From JBBDRJ01 sp963766295 (GTDB taxonomy: Bacteria > Actinomycetota > JAICYB01): a stretch of 64,000 bases of DNA. The notes beneath the pieces are model-generated. The model was not told where the DNA came from. It ran no database searches and saw nothing but the letters and a program-made list of their open reading frames with translations. The stretch is taken from positions 434,001 to 498,000 of the forward strand of contig CAVXYW010000002.1 in the NCBI GenBank assembly GCA_963766295.1. Reading direction: 5' to 3'. Every line of letters starts with the position of its first letter. The first letter of the stretch is position 1. Positions 57,698 through 64,000 of the stretch are shown in pieces. Made by a program: the position numbers and the translations under genes.

Positions 57698-57871
57698 ATG
57701 TCGAACGACTCGAGTTTGGAACGCAGAGCAGTACTTGCCGTCCTAGCGGCGGCGGCCAAAGAGGCCGAGGAGCTCCTGGCTGTCGGTGAGGAACTAACGC
57801 GCGAAACGCGTGACGAGGCGGACCGGCGGCTAAGGCTCTTCATGAGTGTGGCCCGCCAGTCGGCGAGGTAA
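57698..57871 (+). CDS. small helical protein (57 aa)
   Basis: A 57-residue protein, mostly one Ala/Glu/Arg-rich amphipathic helix (RRAVLAVLAAAAKEAEELL, then RETRDEADRRLRLFMSVARQ). No family recognised. It precedes the GPGG peptide gene by five bases and is likely co-transcribed from the promoter at 57662. Confidence 0.6.
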   Translation: MSNDSSLERRAVLAVLAAAAKEAEELLAVGEELTRETRDEADRRLRLFMSVARQSAR

Positions 57872-57876
57872 TCCAG

Positions 57877-58020
57877 ATGGACTTTCTCCTCTGGATCGTT
57901 GCCGCGGTTCTGGTCATCTGGGGCATCACGACGCTCGTTAGGGGCGCGGTCATAGGTGGGATCGTTTTGATCGTTCTCGGCTTGATCGTCGGTCCCGGCG
58001 GCTACAGCATCTTCCGCTAG
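57877..58020 (+). CDS. GPGG-motif small membrane protein (copy 2)
   Basis: A 47-residue peptide with a Trp near the start, two hydrophobic stretches (WIVAAVLVIWGITTLV and GIVLIVLGLIVGPGGYSIF). The closing GPGGYSIF signature is shared with the peptide at 26767. GAGGTAATCCAG stands before the ATG. Unknown role; co-occurrence with DUF6458 at both loci suggests a shared membrane-stress function. Confidence 0.75.
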   Translation: MDFLLWIVAAVLVIWGITTLVRGAVIGGIVLIVLGLIVGPGGYSIFR

Positions 58021-58209
58021 CTCTAGGGCCGACACATGGGGAGTGCATAGCTCTAGAACCCTGCGCGTTGGGCGCGCATGAATTGTGTGACTTCGGGGTA
58101 AGCCTGTTCTGATGACTTGCCTAAATTGCTCGGGTGGGAGCTCCTGATTCGAGCGGGGGATAGGCCTCGAAGTTTGATCACTCCACGGGACTCACGGCCG
58201 GAAGGACCG

Positions 58210-58578
58210 TTGAGGTTCGAGTTCAGCGTGCCGGCTCATCCGATGTCCCTGGGGCTCGTTCGCCGGGCGATGTACACCCTCTCTGATTACTGCGGTCCCG
58301 ATGTCGCCGAAACATTGGCTCTTGTTTTCAGTGAGCTGATGACCAACGCGATCCGCCACTCGGGGGCCTCGGAGAACGATCCTCTCGATGTAGCGCTAGA
58401 GATCGGGCCTCCCATACGCGGAGGCGTATCAGACAGAGGGCCGGGGTTCGACCCGCGAGGCGACCGCCAAGCACCCAGCGCCGACGGCGGCTTCGGTCTT
58501 CGCATCGTCGATCGCCTTGCCCGTAGTTGGGGTGTTGAACACAGCGACAGTCGGTCGACGGTTTGGTTCGAACTCTGA
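58210..58578 (+). CDS. HATPase_c anti-sigma factor (RsbW-like)
   Basis: A 122-residue GHKL ATPase domain. N box ELMTNAIRHSG, G1 DRGPGFDPRGD and G2 GGFGLRIVDRLARSWG are present. Such single-domain RsbW/SpoIIAB-like proteins bind a sigma factor and phosphorylate an antagonist STAS protein. GGAAGGACCG before TTG 58210 supports this start; the frame is open to TTG 58117 but has no ribosome binding site there. Confidence 0.75.
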   Translation: MRFEFSVPAHPMSLGLVRRAMYTLSDYCGPDVAETLALVFSELMTNAIRHSGASENDPLDVALEIGPPIRGGVSDRGPGFDPRGDRQAPSADGGFGLRIVDRLARSWGVEHSDSRSTVWFEL

Positions 58579-58582
58579 CGGA

Positions 58583-58957
58583 CTAGCTCGCGAACGGCTC
58601 ATCTAGTTCGACATATCCGACGATTCCGGCGCGCCGCAGCTGGCGAGCGATCGTTTCACTCAGCGCTACGAAGACGGCCCTGCCACCCCGATCTGCTGCC
58701 GCGGCGAGGGTGAGCCTGAACCTGGCTGCGCCGGCGGGTTCGATCCGGTCCGAGTTGGCAAGATCAACTCGTACCTCTTTGACTCCCGCGGTCAGTAGAT
58801 CACCGACGGCGGTGTCGATTGATTGAGAAGCCTCATCGTCGATCGCTCCAAACACGAGAATCGATGCCGACTGCCCGTTGGGCACTACGACGATGCGGCT
58901 GGAGAATCGTCTGACCCGATCCTGTAATCGCGTTGGAAAATCTCGGGGCTGCTCCAT
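58583..58957 (-). CDS. STAS-domain protein
   Basis: A 124-residue STAS protein. SILVFGAIDDEASQSID, VKEVRVDLANSDRIEPAGAARFR and VFVALSETIARQLRRAGI follow the STAS beta-alpha pattern. The usual phospho-acceptor DSxG is replaced by EPAG, so phosphorylation may not occur and a structural or MlaB-like role is possible. A GGGTAA -10-like element precedes the gene near 58970, without a clear -35. Convergent with the HATPase gene. Confidence 0.65.
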   Translation of the reverse strand: MEQPRDFPTRLQDRVRRFSSRIVVVPNGQSASILVFGAIDDEASQSIDTAVGDLLTAGVKEVRVDLANSDRIEPAGAARFRLTLAAAADRGGRAVFVALSETIARQLRRAGIVGYVELDEPFAS

Positions 58958-59006
58958 TGAGTACTTGGTTACCCCGGAATGCAGGACTGTATTCGCTGGA
59001 GCGAAC

Positions 59007-59318
59007 TCAGTTGAGTTCGAAGTGCGAATCTAGCCCGCTAACTTCGAGAAGTCTTCGTACGGGATCGCTCGGCTCCCGGAGATCGAGCTTGCCTCCTGAG
59101 CCCTCGAGGATCTTGCTCGTCTTGAGCAGCACTCTGAGCCCGGTCGAATCCATGAAAGAGACGCCGGACAGGTCGAGCGTGAGCTGACGTACCGAGCCAC
59201 TGATCAATTCCTGCAGCCCTTCGTCCAGCTGAGGAGCCGAGGTCAGGTCGATCTCGCCGCCCACGCGAACGACTGCGTTGTCTCCATTGTGGTCGACATG
59301 AAGCTCGAAACCTTCCAA
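59007..59318 (-). CDS. anti-sigma factor antagonist (STAS)
   Basis: A 103-residue STAS protein. AVVRVGGEIDLTSAPQLDE and LTLDLSGVSFMDSTGLRVLL are the RsbV/SpoIIAA core, with the phospho-acceptor Ser in DSTG. It probably captures an RsbW-like kinase such as the one at 58210 or 59865 when dephosphorylated, releasing the sigma factor. TTG 59318 has AAGGAG six bases upstream; the longer frame from 59381 lacks support. Confidence 0.8.
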   Translation of the reverse strand: MEGFELHVDHNGDNAVVRVGGEIDLTSAPQLDEGLQELISGSVRQLTLDLSGVSFMDSTGLRVLLKTSKILEGSGGKLDLREPSDPVRRLLEVSGLDSHFELN

Positions 59319-59395
59319 AGATAGCTCCTTCAGTCGAGAGCCCGACAACTGTGCCACAAGAGGGACGGGAACCCAAACCACCTCGCCCCGTACAG

Positions 59396-59429
59396 CAGAA
59401 GACCGCGGTTTTGACGCCGCGGTCTTCTG
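59396..59429. terminator. 13-bp perfect hairpin
   Basis: CAGAAGACCGCGG and its complement surround the 8-base loop TTTTGACG. It lies 106 bases downstream of the DUF6458 stop on the reverse strand and upstream of the STAS gene. The ACCGCGG core and a following TGATG-GTGCGGGG stretch parallel the hairpin at 55642. Confidence 0.65.
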
Positions 59430-59430
59430 A

Positions 59431-59447
59431 TGGTGCGGGGCAGGGAT
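59431..59447 (-). other. tRNA 3'-end-like remnant
   Basis: On the reverse strand this reads ATCCCTGCCCCGCACCA, exactly what the T-stem, acceptor stem and CCA of a tRNA would look like. No cloverleaf continues into the neighbouring bases, so it is at most a truncated tRNA tail. It directly abuts the hairpin at 59396-59429. Confidence 0.3.
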
Positions 59448-59534
59448 GGGGATTAGGTGGTACCCGCCCCCCTCAGGCTCTAAACATGGCCCCTGACCAG
59501 CACCGTTAGAAGTCTTGGGCGGCCCAGTTTGGGG

Positions 59535-59777
59535 CTAAGCGTGGTCGTGCGGGAGTTGGACGTGATCCGGCGTCTCGTAGCGCTCACGGATGATCGTTCG
59601 GTTAGGCCAAGCCGACCAGCTCATCAGGAATAGGACCGACACCAAGCCCCCGACGATGCCCACGACCATGAGGATCGTCCCGATAGCGTCGAGGTCCAAC
59701 GCGGTGGGCGACACGTTCAAGCCAAAAGCGAGGATCGCACCTATCGCAAAGATCACGATGCTTGTGCCAAGACCCAT
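59535..59777 (-). CDS. DUF6458 family small membrane protein (copy 3)
   Basis: An 80-residue protein with two membrane segments (GTSIVIFAIGAILAFGL and AIGTILMVVGIVGGLVSVLF) and a His/Asp tail (LPHDHA). More divergent than the copies at 26530 and 55702, with an extra SWSAWPNRT loop. The promoter at 59808-59834 has a perfect GGGTAT. Unknown function. Confidence 0.8.
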   Translation of the reverse strand: MGLGTSIVIFAIGAILAFGLNVSPTALDLDAIGTILMVVGIVGGLVSVLFLMSWSAWPNRTIIRERYETPDHVQLPHDHA

Positions 59778-59807
59778 CTGTACTCATTCCTTCTGGTGCG
59801 CGAAGGG

Positions 59808-59834
59808 ATACCCAAGGCGCAAACCTGCAGAAAC
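59808..59834 (-). promoter_or_regulatory. SigB/SigF-type promoter
   Basis: Reverse strand GTTT (59834-59831), 17 bases, GGGTAT (59813-59808), identical to the SigB consensus -10. It is 30 bases before the DUF6458 copy 3 ATG. Confidence 0.65.
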
Positions 59835-59864
59835 GCCGTCAGGCGGAGAGGGGAACGGCCGTTG

Positions 59865-60308
59865 TCAGCGGCTGATCGTGAAGCGGACCAAAGTGCCGTC
59901 GCCGTCGCGCTTTATCTCTGCAGACGGGAAGAGGGTCCGGATCAGCGCCAGGCCCATGCCCGGGAGGTCTACGTCGTCTTCTGCCGCGCGGCGGAAGACG
60001 GCTGTTGGGTCTTCCGGCGCGTAGTCAAAGCCTTTACCCGAATCGGTGATCTCGTAGGTGATGTCGGATGATTCGGCTTGCGCGGTTATGCGAACGCTGT
60101 CCTGGACTTCGGAGCCGCGATGGGCGGTAACAGCATTCGTGCACGCTTCAGATATCGCGATCTTCAGGTCGAGAACGCCTTCCTCGGGATACCCGTGTTG
60201 GCGTGCAACCGTCGCTGCGAACATGCGGGCCGTTGGGATGAGCTGTGGTTCCGGATCCAGTTCGAGGACGTACTCGGTCACCTCATTCACCTCATTCACC
60301 TCATTCAC
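59865..60308 (-). CDS. HATPase_c anti-sigma factor (SpoIIAB/RsbW-like)
   Basis: A 147-residue GHKL ATPase: N box KIAISEACTNAVTAH, G1 ITDSGKGFDYAP and G2 LPGMGLALIRTLFPS are visible. It should bind the sigma factor encoded at 60896 and phosphorylate an STAS antagonist. The N-terminus is a repeated V-N-E unit because four GTG codons recur every nine bases; any could be the start. A shared GGGTAC -10 lies upstream. Confidence 0.75.
   Translation of the reverse strand: MNEVNEVNEVTEYVLELDPEPQLIPTARMFAATVARQHGYPEEGVLDLKIAISEACTNAVTAHRGSEVQDSVRITAQAESSDITYEITDSGKGFDYAPEDPTAVFRRAAEDDVDLPGMGLALIRTLFPSAEIKRDGDGTLVRFTISR
60282..60308. repeat. 9-base tandem repeat carrying GTG starts
   Basis: CTCATTCAC occurs three times in perfect tandem, followed on the left by a degenerate fourth unit. 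On the reverse strand each unit is GTGAATGAG, giving several in-frame GTG codons at the beginning of the anti-sigma gene. Confidence 0.8.
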
Positions 60309-60343
60309 GTATTGGATGCTAGTCGGGCCGTCGCTCCCATGTC

Positions 60344-60391
60344 GTTCGCTGCTACTGAGTTCTGGGTACCCATCCGCTCGATGGACGAAAA
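60344..60391. promoter_or_regulatory. possible bidirectional SigB promoter around GGGTACCC
   Basis: The palindrome GGGTACCC (60364-60371) gives a GGGTAC on each strand. On the forward strand GTTC (60344-60347) precedes it with 16 bases; on the reverse strand TTTT (60391-60388) precedes it with 16 bases. It lies between the divergent anti-sigma gene and the gene starting at 60381. Weak -35 boxes make this tentative. Confidence 0.4.
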
Positions 60392-60878
60392 GCCAGGGGT
60401 GCGGCCAGTGGTAACTTCCCTTTCATATGACGGACAGACGCCCGCGGTGACCGTTCCTCTGCCCGCCGACGAAGCCAGCGCAGCTGGACGCATGAAACTC
60501 ACAGTTCCGGGACGTCCGGATGCTGTTCGCGTCGTTCGGTCTGTGATGCGCAGCTGGGCCGCGAATGTCGGTTTTCTACTGGACGAGATCGACGAGCTCT
60601 GCTTGGCCATCGATGAAGCCTTCTCGGGCTTGATCGCGACGGAGCCCGTCCCAACGCGCGTAACGATCACGATCCAGTCCGGGGGCGCCGGAGTTGAGAT
60701 CACGGCATCGAGGGACGCTGATACGGATCTGTGGCCGCCGGTTAGTGCACAAACCGCATTGATCCAACGCGTCCTGGAAACGCTCATAGACGAAGTGCGT
60801 TTCGAGCGGACGCCGGACGGACCGACGATCCGCTTGCTCAAACGACGTTCCGATCCTGTCCGGCAGGGCAGCCAGTAG
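60381..60878 (+). CDS. anti-sigma/HATPase-like regulator
   Basis: A 165-residue protein. RPDAVRVVRSVMRSWAANVGF, LDEIDELCLAIDEAFSGLIA and the final LIDEVRFERTPDGPTIRLL resemble an RsbW/HATPase fold, but N-, G1- and G2-box residues are degenerate (AIDEAFSGLI in place of E-xx-NA), so ATP binding is doubtful. It sits 17 bases before the sigma factor gene, as anti-sigma factors often do. Start ATG 60381 is chosen; ATG 60339 and 60492 are alternatives. Confidence 0.6.
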   Translation: MDEKPGVRPVVTSLSYDGQTPAVTVPLPADEASAAGRMKLTVPGRPDAVRVVRSVMRSWAANVGFLLDEIDELCLAIDEAFSGLIATEPVPTRVTITIQSGGAGVEITASRDADTDLWPPVSAQTALIQRVLETLIDEVRFERTPDGPTIRLLKRRSDPVRQGSQ

Positions 60879-60895
60879 GCGACGGCCCTAAACCA

Positions 60896-61636
60896 ATGGC
60901 ACAGCTCGAAACGGAAGACACAGGCGAACTTTTCGGTCGGCGGGAAGAGGCCGGCGTACGCGAAGCACTCGTCGGACGCTACCTGCCTATGGCCGAAAGT
61001 CTTGCTCGCCGGTATCAACACTCCGGGCAGGCATTCGACGACCTGGTTCAGGTGGCCTCGATCGGATTGCTGAAAGCGATCGATAGGTTCGATTCGGAGC
61101 GCGGTTTCAACTTCGAGTCGTATGCGATCCCAACGATCCTCGGCGAGCTCAAGCGATACCACCGCGACCAGGGTTGGTCCGTCCGGATGCCTCGCCGACT
61201 TCAGGAGCTCACTCTTCAGATCAAAGACGCCGTTCCAGTTCTCTCACAGGAGTTGGGGCGTTCTCCGTCGATCGCCGAGATCGCTGACCACGCCAAGATG
61301 ACGGAAGAGGAGGTGCTCGAAGCGATGGATGCTCAGGACGCTTACGCCAGCATCTCGCTCGACGCCCCTGTGGACGAAACCGAAGGCGCGACGCTCAGCG
61401 ATCGCATCTCGACCGAGGACGTCGACTTCGACATGGCGGAAGAGTGGGCACAGTTCGAGCCACATCTGAGGGCTCTTCCCGAACGAGAGCGACAGATCAT
61501 CGTCCTCAGGTTCTTCCGTGACTGGACGCAGAGTCAGATAGCGGAAAAGCTAGGGATCTCTCAGATGCACGTGTCCCGACTTCTGTCCCAGACCTTGCAG
61601 AAACTCCGCGAGGAAGTCGGCCTGTCACAACAGTGA
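60896..61636 (+). CDS. SigB/SigF/SigG-family RNA polymerase sigma factor
   Basis: A 246-residue group 3 sigma factor. Region 2: FDDLVQVASIGLLKAIDRFD, RGFNFESYAIPTILGELKRYHRDQ; region 3: LSQELGRSPSIAEIADHAKM; region 4: LPERERQIIVLRFFRDWTQSQ and IAEKLGISQMHVSRLLSQTL. It should direct stress or stationary-phase transcription from GTTT-N16-GGGTAT promoters, several of which lie nearby. Upstream genes encode candidate anti-sigma factors. Confidence 0.9.
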   Translation: MAQLETEDTGELFGRREEAGVREALVGRYLPMAESLARRYQHSGQAFDDLVQVASIGLLKAIDRFDSERGFNFESYAIPTILGELKRYHRDQGWSVRMPRRLQELTLQIKDAVPVLSQELGRSPSIAEIADHAKMTEEEVLEAMDAQDAYASISLDAPVDETEGATLSDRISTEDVDFDMAEEWAQFEPHLRALPERERQIIVLRFFRDWTQSQIAEKLGISQMHVSRLLSQTLQKLREEVGLSQQ

Positions 61637-61670
61637 CGTCGCCTACGGTGGCTCCGGCGTCGCCTGCGCC

Positions 61671-62501
61671 TTAGGTCGGCGTTTTCTGGAAACCCCAAAA
61701 AACCCGCGAGACGCGGGCGCCGACCGACTTCATATAGAACGGCAACGCAGTCGCCCAAGCGATATCGGCCCGTTCGTGTCCGCGCGCCCTCATCTCGTGC
61801 AATGCCGCCAATAACGTCGCGGTTCCAACGCCCCGTTTCATTTGAAGATCGGGTCTCGTAGCGATCGGGCCGAACCAGCCTTCGCGGTTCACGTCGAAAC
61901 AAGCGAAGCCCAAGTCTTCATGCACAACGCAGTTCCCCAGCGCAATGCCGCTCTCGAGTTCCGGGATCCAATTCGGGTAGGTTTCAGTTACCCAAGGACG
62001 GATCGCTTCGAGGTCTTGTTCCGTGGCGGTGTGGCACAGCAAGGTTGGGTCGGCGAGATCCCGCAACGATACGCCGAGGTTCACGGCCTCGCCGTCTTGC
62101 CGGTAGCCGCGGTCCCCGAAGAAACAAACCGCTTCGGTCGCGCGTACATCAACGCCGGGAACCACGTAGATCGGCGCGGACGTACCAACGTGTATTGACG
62201 AGGCGCCTCGTTCGCGACAGAAGTTCTCAAGATGCTCGAGGAGCATCGATCCGATGCCTTGGCGCTGAACGCGGGGGTGGACGGCCAGGAACTTGATCCA
62301 ACCGAGATCGCCTCGCACTACTGCGGTACCGAAGCCCTCGAGGCCCGTGTTGTGCACTGCGAGCACTTGCTGTTCGTCCGGATCGCTGAATATCGATCGC
62401 TCAACGGATGCCGTTGTGAGCAGATCGTAAGGGCACGCCACTCGCGTGAAGGCGGCGATCTGTGCTGCGTCATCGATTGTCAGAGATACGGGCGCTTTCA
62501 C
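61671..62501 (-). CDS. tandem GNAT-domain N-acetyltransferase
   Basis: A 276-residue protein with GTG start. The N-terminal GNAT has WIKFLAVHPRVQRQGIGSMLL as motif A, then CRERGASSIHVG; a second GNAT-like half ends with MKRGVGTATLLAALHEMRARG and FYMKSVGARVSRVFWGF. Two-domain architectures occur in aminoglycoside and ribosomal or mycothiol acetyltransferases, but the substrate here is unknown. The longer frame to 62852 is antisense to the SDR gene and was rejected. Confidence 0.75.
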   Translation of the reverse strand: MKAPVSLTIDDAAQIAAFTRVACPYDLLTTASVERSIFSDPDEQQVLAVHNTGLEGFGTAVVRGDLGWIKFLAVHPRVQRQGIGSMLLEHLENFCRERGASSIHVGTSAPIYVVPGVDVRATEAVCFFGDRGYRQDGEAVNLGVSLRDLADPTLLCHTATEQDLEAIRPWVTETYPNWIPELESGIALGNCVVHEDLGFACFDVNREGWFGPIATRPDLQMKRGVGTATLLAALHEMRARGHERADIAWATALPFYMKSVGARVSRVFWGFQKTPT

Positions 62502-62546
62502 AAGTCGATTATGTGAGCTCGAAGCGGTGCGGCGTAGAGTGTCGCG

Positions 62547-63311
62547 GTGCAGACCGAGGGAATGACCGCGCTGGTCACGGGCGGCGCGTCCGGGCTGGGG
62601 CGTGCCAGCGTCGAAGCTCTGCTCGGCGTGGGCGCCAATGCCGTCATCTGCGACCTGCCGAAGTCGCCGGGTGAGCACGTGGCCGCCGAGCTCGGTGACC
62701 GAACAGCCTTCGCGCCAACCGATGTGACCGACGAGAGACAGGTCCAAGCAGCGATTGACCTGGCCGTTGAGCGGTTCGGCGGTGTCCATTTCGTGATCAA
62801 CTGCGCCGGCGTGGGCTGGGCGCAGAGAACCACGTCCCGATCGGGTCCCCACGACATGAAGGTGTTCGAGCTGGTTCTGCGCGTGAATCTGATCGGCACG
62901 TTCAACGTGATCCGTTTGGCCGCTACGCAGATGTCATCTCAAGAACCGATAGGCGAGGAACGCGGAGTGATCGTCAATACTGCGAGCGTCGCCGCTTTCG
63001 ACGGTCAGATCGGGCAGGCCGCTTACTCGGCATCGAAGGGCGGGGTAGTAGCGATGACTCTGCCCATCGCCCGCGATCTAGCGCCGCGTTTGATCAGGGT
63101 GGTGACCATCGCGCCGGGGACGTTCGACACCCCGATGCTCGCCGGACTTCCCGAAGATCAGCGCGAGAAGCTTGCGTCCCAGATCCTCCATCCTCAGAGG
63201 CTCGGACAGCCGCGCGAGTTCGGCGCGCTCGTCCGGCACATCGTCGAGAACCCGGTGATCAACGCAGAGACGATCCGATTGGACGGCGGTATCCGCATGC
63301 CACCGCGATAG
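62547..63311 (+). CDS. SDR family oxidoreductase (HSD10-like)
   Basis: A 254-residue short-chain dehydrogenase. ALVTGGASGLGRASVEALL is the cofactor motif, CDLPKSPG suits NAD(H), then NCAGVGWA, the Ser in NTASVAAFDG, YSASKGGVVAMT with catalytic Tyr and Lys. The ending resembles type 10 hydroxysteroid/3-hydroxyacyl-CoA dehydrogenase (HSD10). It may oxidise 3-hydroxyacyl-CoA or hydroxysteroid substrates. Start GTG 62547; ATG 62562 is an alternative. Confidence 0.85.
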   Translation: MQTEGMTALVTGGASGLGRASVEALLGVGANAVICDLPKSPGEHVAAELGDRTAFAPTDVTDERQVQAAIDLAVERFGGVHFVINCAGVGWAQRTTSRSGPHDMKVFELVLRVNLIGTFNVIRLAATQMSSQEPIGEERGVIVNTASVAAFDGQIGQAAYSASKGGVVAMTLPIARDLAPRLIRVVTIAPGTFDTPMLAGLPEDQREKLASQILHPQRLGQPREFGALVRHIVENPVINAETIRLDGGIRMPPR

Positions 63312-63325
63312 GAGGGAGGACCGAG

Positions 63326-63733
63326 ATGCTCAAGGAGTTCAAGGCTTTTGTTCTCCGCGGAAACGTCGTAGATCTCGCTGTCGGTGTGATCATCGGCGCC
63401 GCATTCGGGGTAGTCGTGACCTCACTGGTCAAAGACATGATCACACCGCTTCTGGGTTTGCTCAGCATCCCCGACTTCTCGACCGCTTCGGCAAAGGTTG
63501 GAGACGCACAGATCCGCTACGGACTCTTCATCAACGCGATCATCAGCTTCGTCGTCGTCGCCGCCGGCGTGTTTTTCCTCGTCGTCAAGCCGTTGAACCA
63601 CATGATGGGGAGAGGAAAGGAAGATCCGAAGGTCCAGGACTGCCCACACTGCCTCAGCTCTATACCTGCCGACGCCAAGGTGTGTTCGCACTGCACCAGG
63701 GACATCAAGCCGGCGCGCGCTTCGCGACGGTAA
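63326..63733 (+). CDS. mscL: large-conductance mechanosensitive channel
   Basis: A 135-residue MscL. LKEFKAFVLRGNVVDLAVGV forms the N-terminal helix and pore-lining TM1, followed by a periplasmic loop and TM2 (NAIISFVVVAAGVFFLVVKPLN). It opens under osmotic downshock to release solutes. The C-terminus carries two CxxC pairs (CPHC and CSHC), an added zinc-ribbon-like tail seen in some actinobacterial MscL. GGAGGGAGGACC precedes the ATG. Confidence 0.95.
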   Translation: MLKEFKAFVLRGNVVDLAVGVIIGAAFGVVVTSLVKDMITPLLGLLSIPDFSTASAKVGDAQIRYGLFINAIISFVVVAAGVFFLVVKPLNHMMGRGKEDPKVQDCPHCLSSIPADAKVCSHCTRDIKPARASRR

Positions 63734-63745
63734 GGGAGAGGAGTC

Positions 63746-64000
63746 ATGGCTCGCGTAGCGGGACGGCACAAGTGGAACGAAACCTTCGATTGGATTCCGG
63801 CAAAGGGACCGTTCCGCCGATTGAGTCAGGACCAGGCCCGGTCATACGACGAGCGGGGACTCTTCGTCCTGGACGGCGCCTTCGACGCCGAATCCATCGG
63901 GCGCATCCGCGAGGAGATCGATCCGTTCGAGGAGAAGTCCACCGATTGGCTGCGCAGTAAAGGTGGAAGTGTCGCGATATCCGACGCCGACGCGATCACG
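63746..64000 (+). CDS. phytanoyl-CoA dioxygenase-like protein (3' partial)
   Basis: The window ends inside this gene; 85 residues are visible. WNETFDWIPAKGPFRRLSQD, YDERGLFVLDGAFDAESIGR is the typical opening of phytanoyl-CoA dioxygenase-family non-haem iron oxygenases. The HxD...H iron ligands lie beyond the window. GGGAGAGGAGTC is in front of the ATG at 63746. It follows mscL by 12 bases. Confidence 0.7.
   Translation, partial: MARVAGRHKWNETFDWIPAKGPFRRLSQDQARSYDERGLFVLDGAFDAESIGRIREEIDPFEEKSTDWLRSKGGSVAISDADAIT

Noticed and set aside
60282..60308. CRISPR-like repeat
   Set aside because: Nine-base units without spacers; it is a short coding tandem repeat. No CRISPR array or cas gene was seen in the window.

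Overview
The window is a high-GC, gene-dense stretch of bacterial chromosome. It most resembles a deep-branching, soil-type actinobacterium (inference; no 16S is present). Pointers are an F420-type luciferase-like oxidoreductase, a SigB/SigF-type sigma factor with several anti-sigma modules, DUF6458 and GPGG small membrane proteins, frequent GTG/TTG starts, ATGA-type overlaps, and two tRNA genes without an encoded CCA tail.

Layout. 0-6.3 kb: end of a LivF-type ABC transporter gene, an alpha/beta hydrolase, an AlkZ-like winged-helix protein, a HAPMO-like Baeyer-Villiger monooxygenase and the F420-type oxidoreductase. 6.3-18 kb: assorted housekeeping and accessory genes (DinB-like, UBP zinc finger, a self-palindromic TetR locus, GIY-YIG, GT2 plus methyltransferase, sugar dehydrogenase, 5'-3' exonuclease, GH1). 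17-22.6 kb: a kinase-like phosphotransferase and a DUF7065-like protein diverging from acyl-CoA dehydrogenase, DUF35 Zn-ribbon protein, thiolase-like protein and SRPBCC; this looks like a side-chain beta-oxidation or retro-aldol module. 26-27.5 kb: a four-gene stress operon (CsbD-like, GPGG peptide, DUF6458, DUF892 ferritin-like). 27.5-31.6 kb: two paralogous TetR genes around two nearly identical operator-embedded promoters that drive a STAS protein pair and a GNAT-patatin pair. 31.7-33.4 kb: a short segment bounded by a tRNA-Val gene and a partial copy of its 3' end. 33.5-45.5 kb: metabolic genes including bioA and a bioF-bioD fusion, a GH172/DUF2961 protein and two exported beta-propeller or hydrolase lipoproteins. 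46.4-52.8 kb: three genes carrying frameshifts and an orphan UvrA-like ATPase. 53.3-55.6 kb: an odd tRNA-Val, an M28-like peptidase and a lipase. 55.7-61.6 kb: a stress and signalling block (two DUF6458 genes, GPGG peptide, BON protein, nucleotidyltransferase, phosphoesterase, two STAS proteins, three HATPase-type modules, SigB-type sigma factor). 61.7-64 kb: GNAT, SDR, mscL and the start of a phytanoyl-CoA dioxygenase-like gene.

How it fits together. The clearest systems-level signals are regulatory. (1) GTTT-N16/17-GGGTA-like promoters, the motif expected for the SigB-type factor encoded at 60.9 kb, stand in front of the CsbD-like/DUF6458 operon at 27.4 kb and several genes at 55.7-60.4 kb, so separate loci probably form one general-stress regulon. 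(2) Two almost identical TTGACA-N17-TATACA promoters carrying paired ACAGAC/GTCTGT palindromes sit beside two paralogous TetR regulators. Several genes at 46-53 kb are frameshifted, often in homopolymers, so either local decay or sequence error should be considered there.
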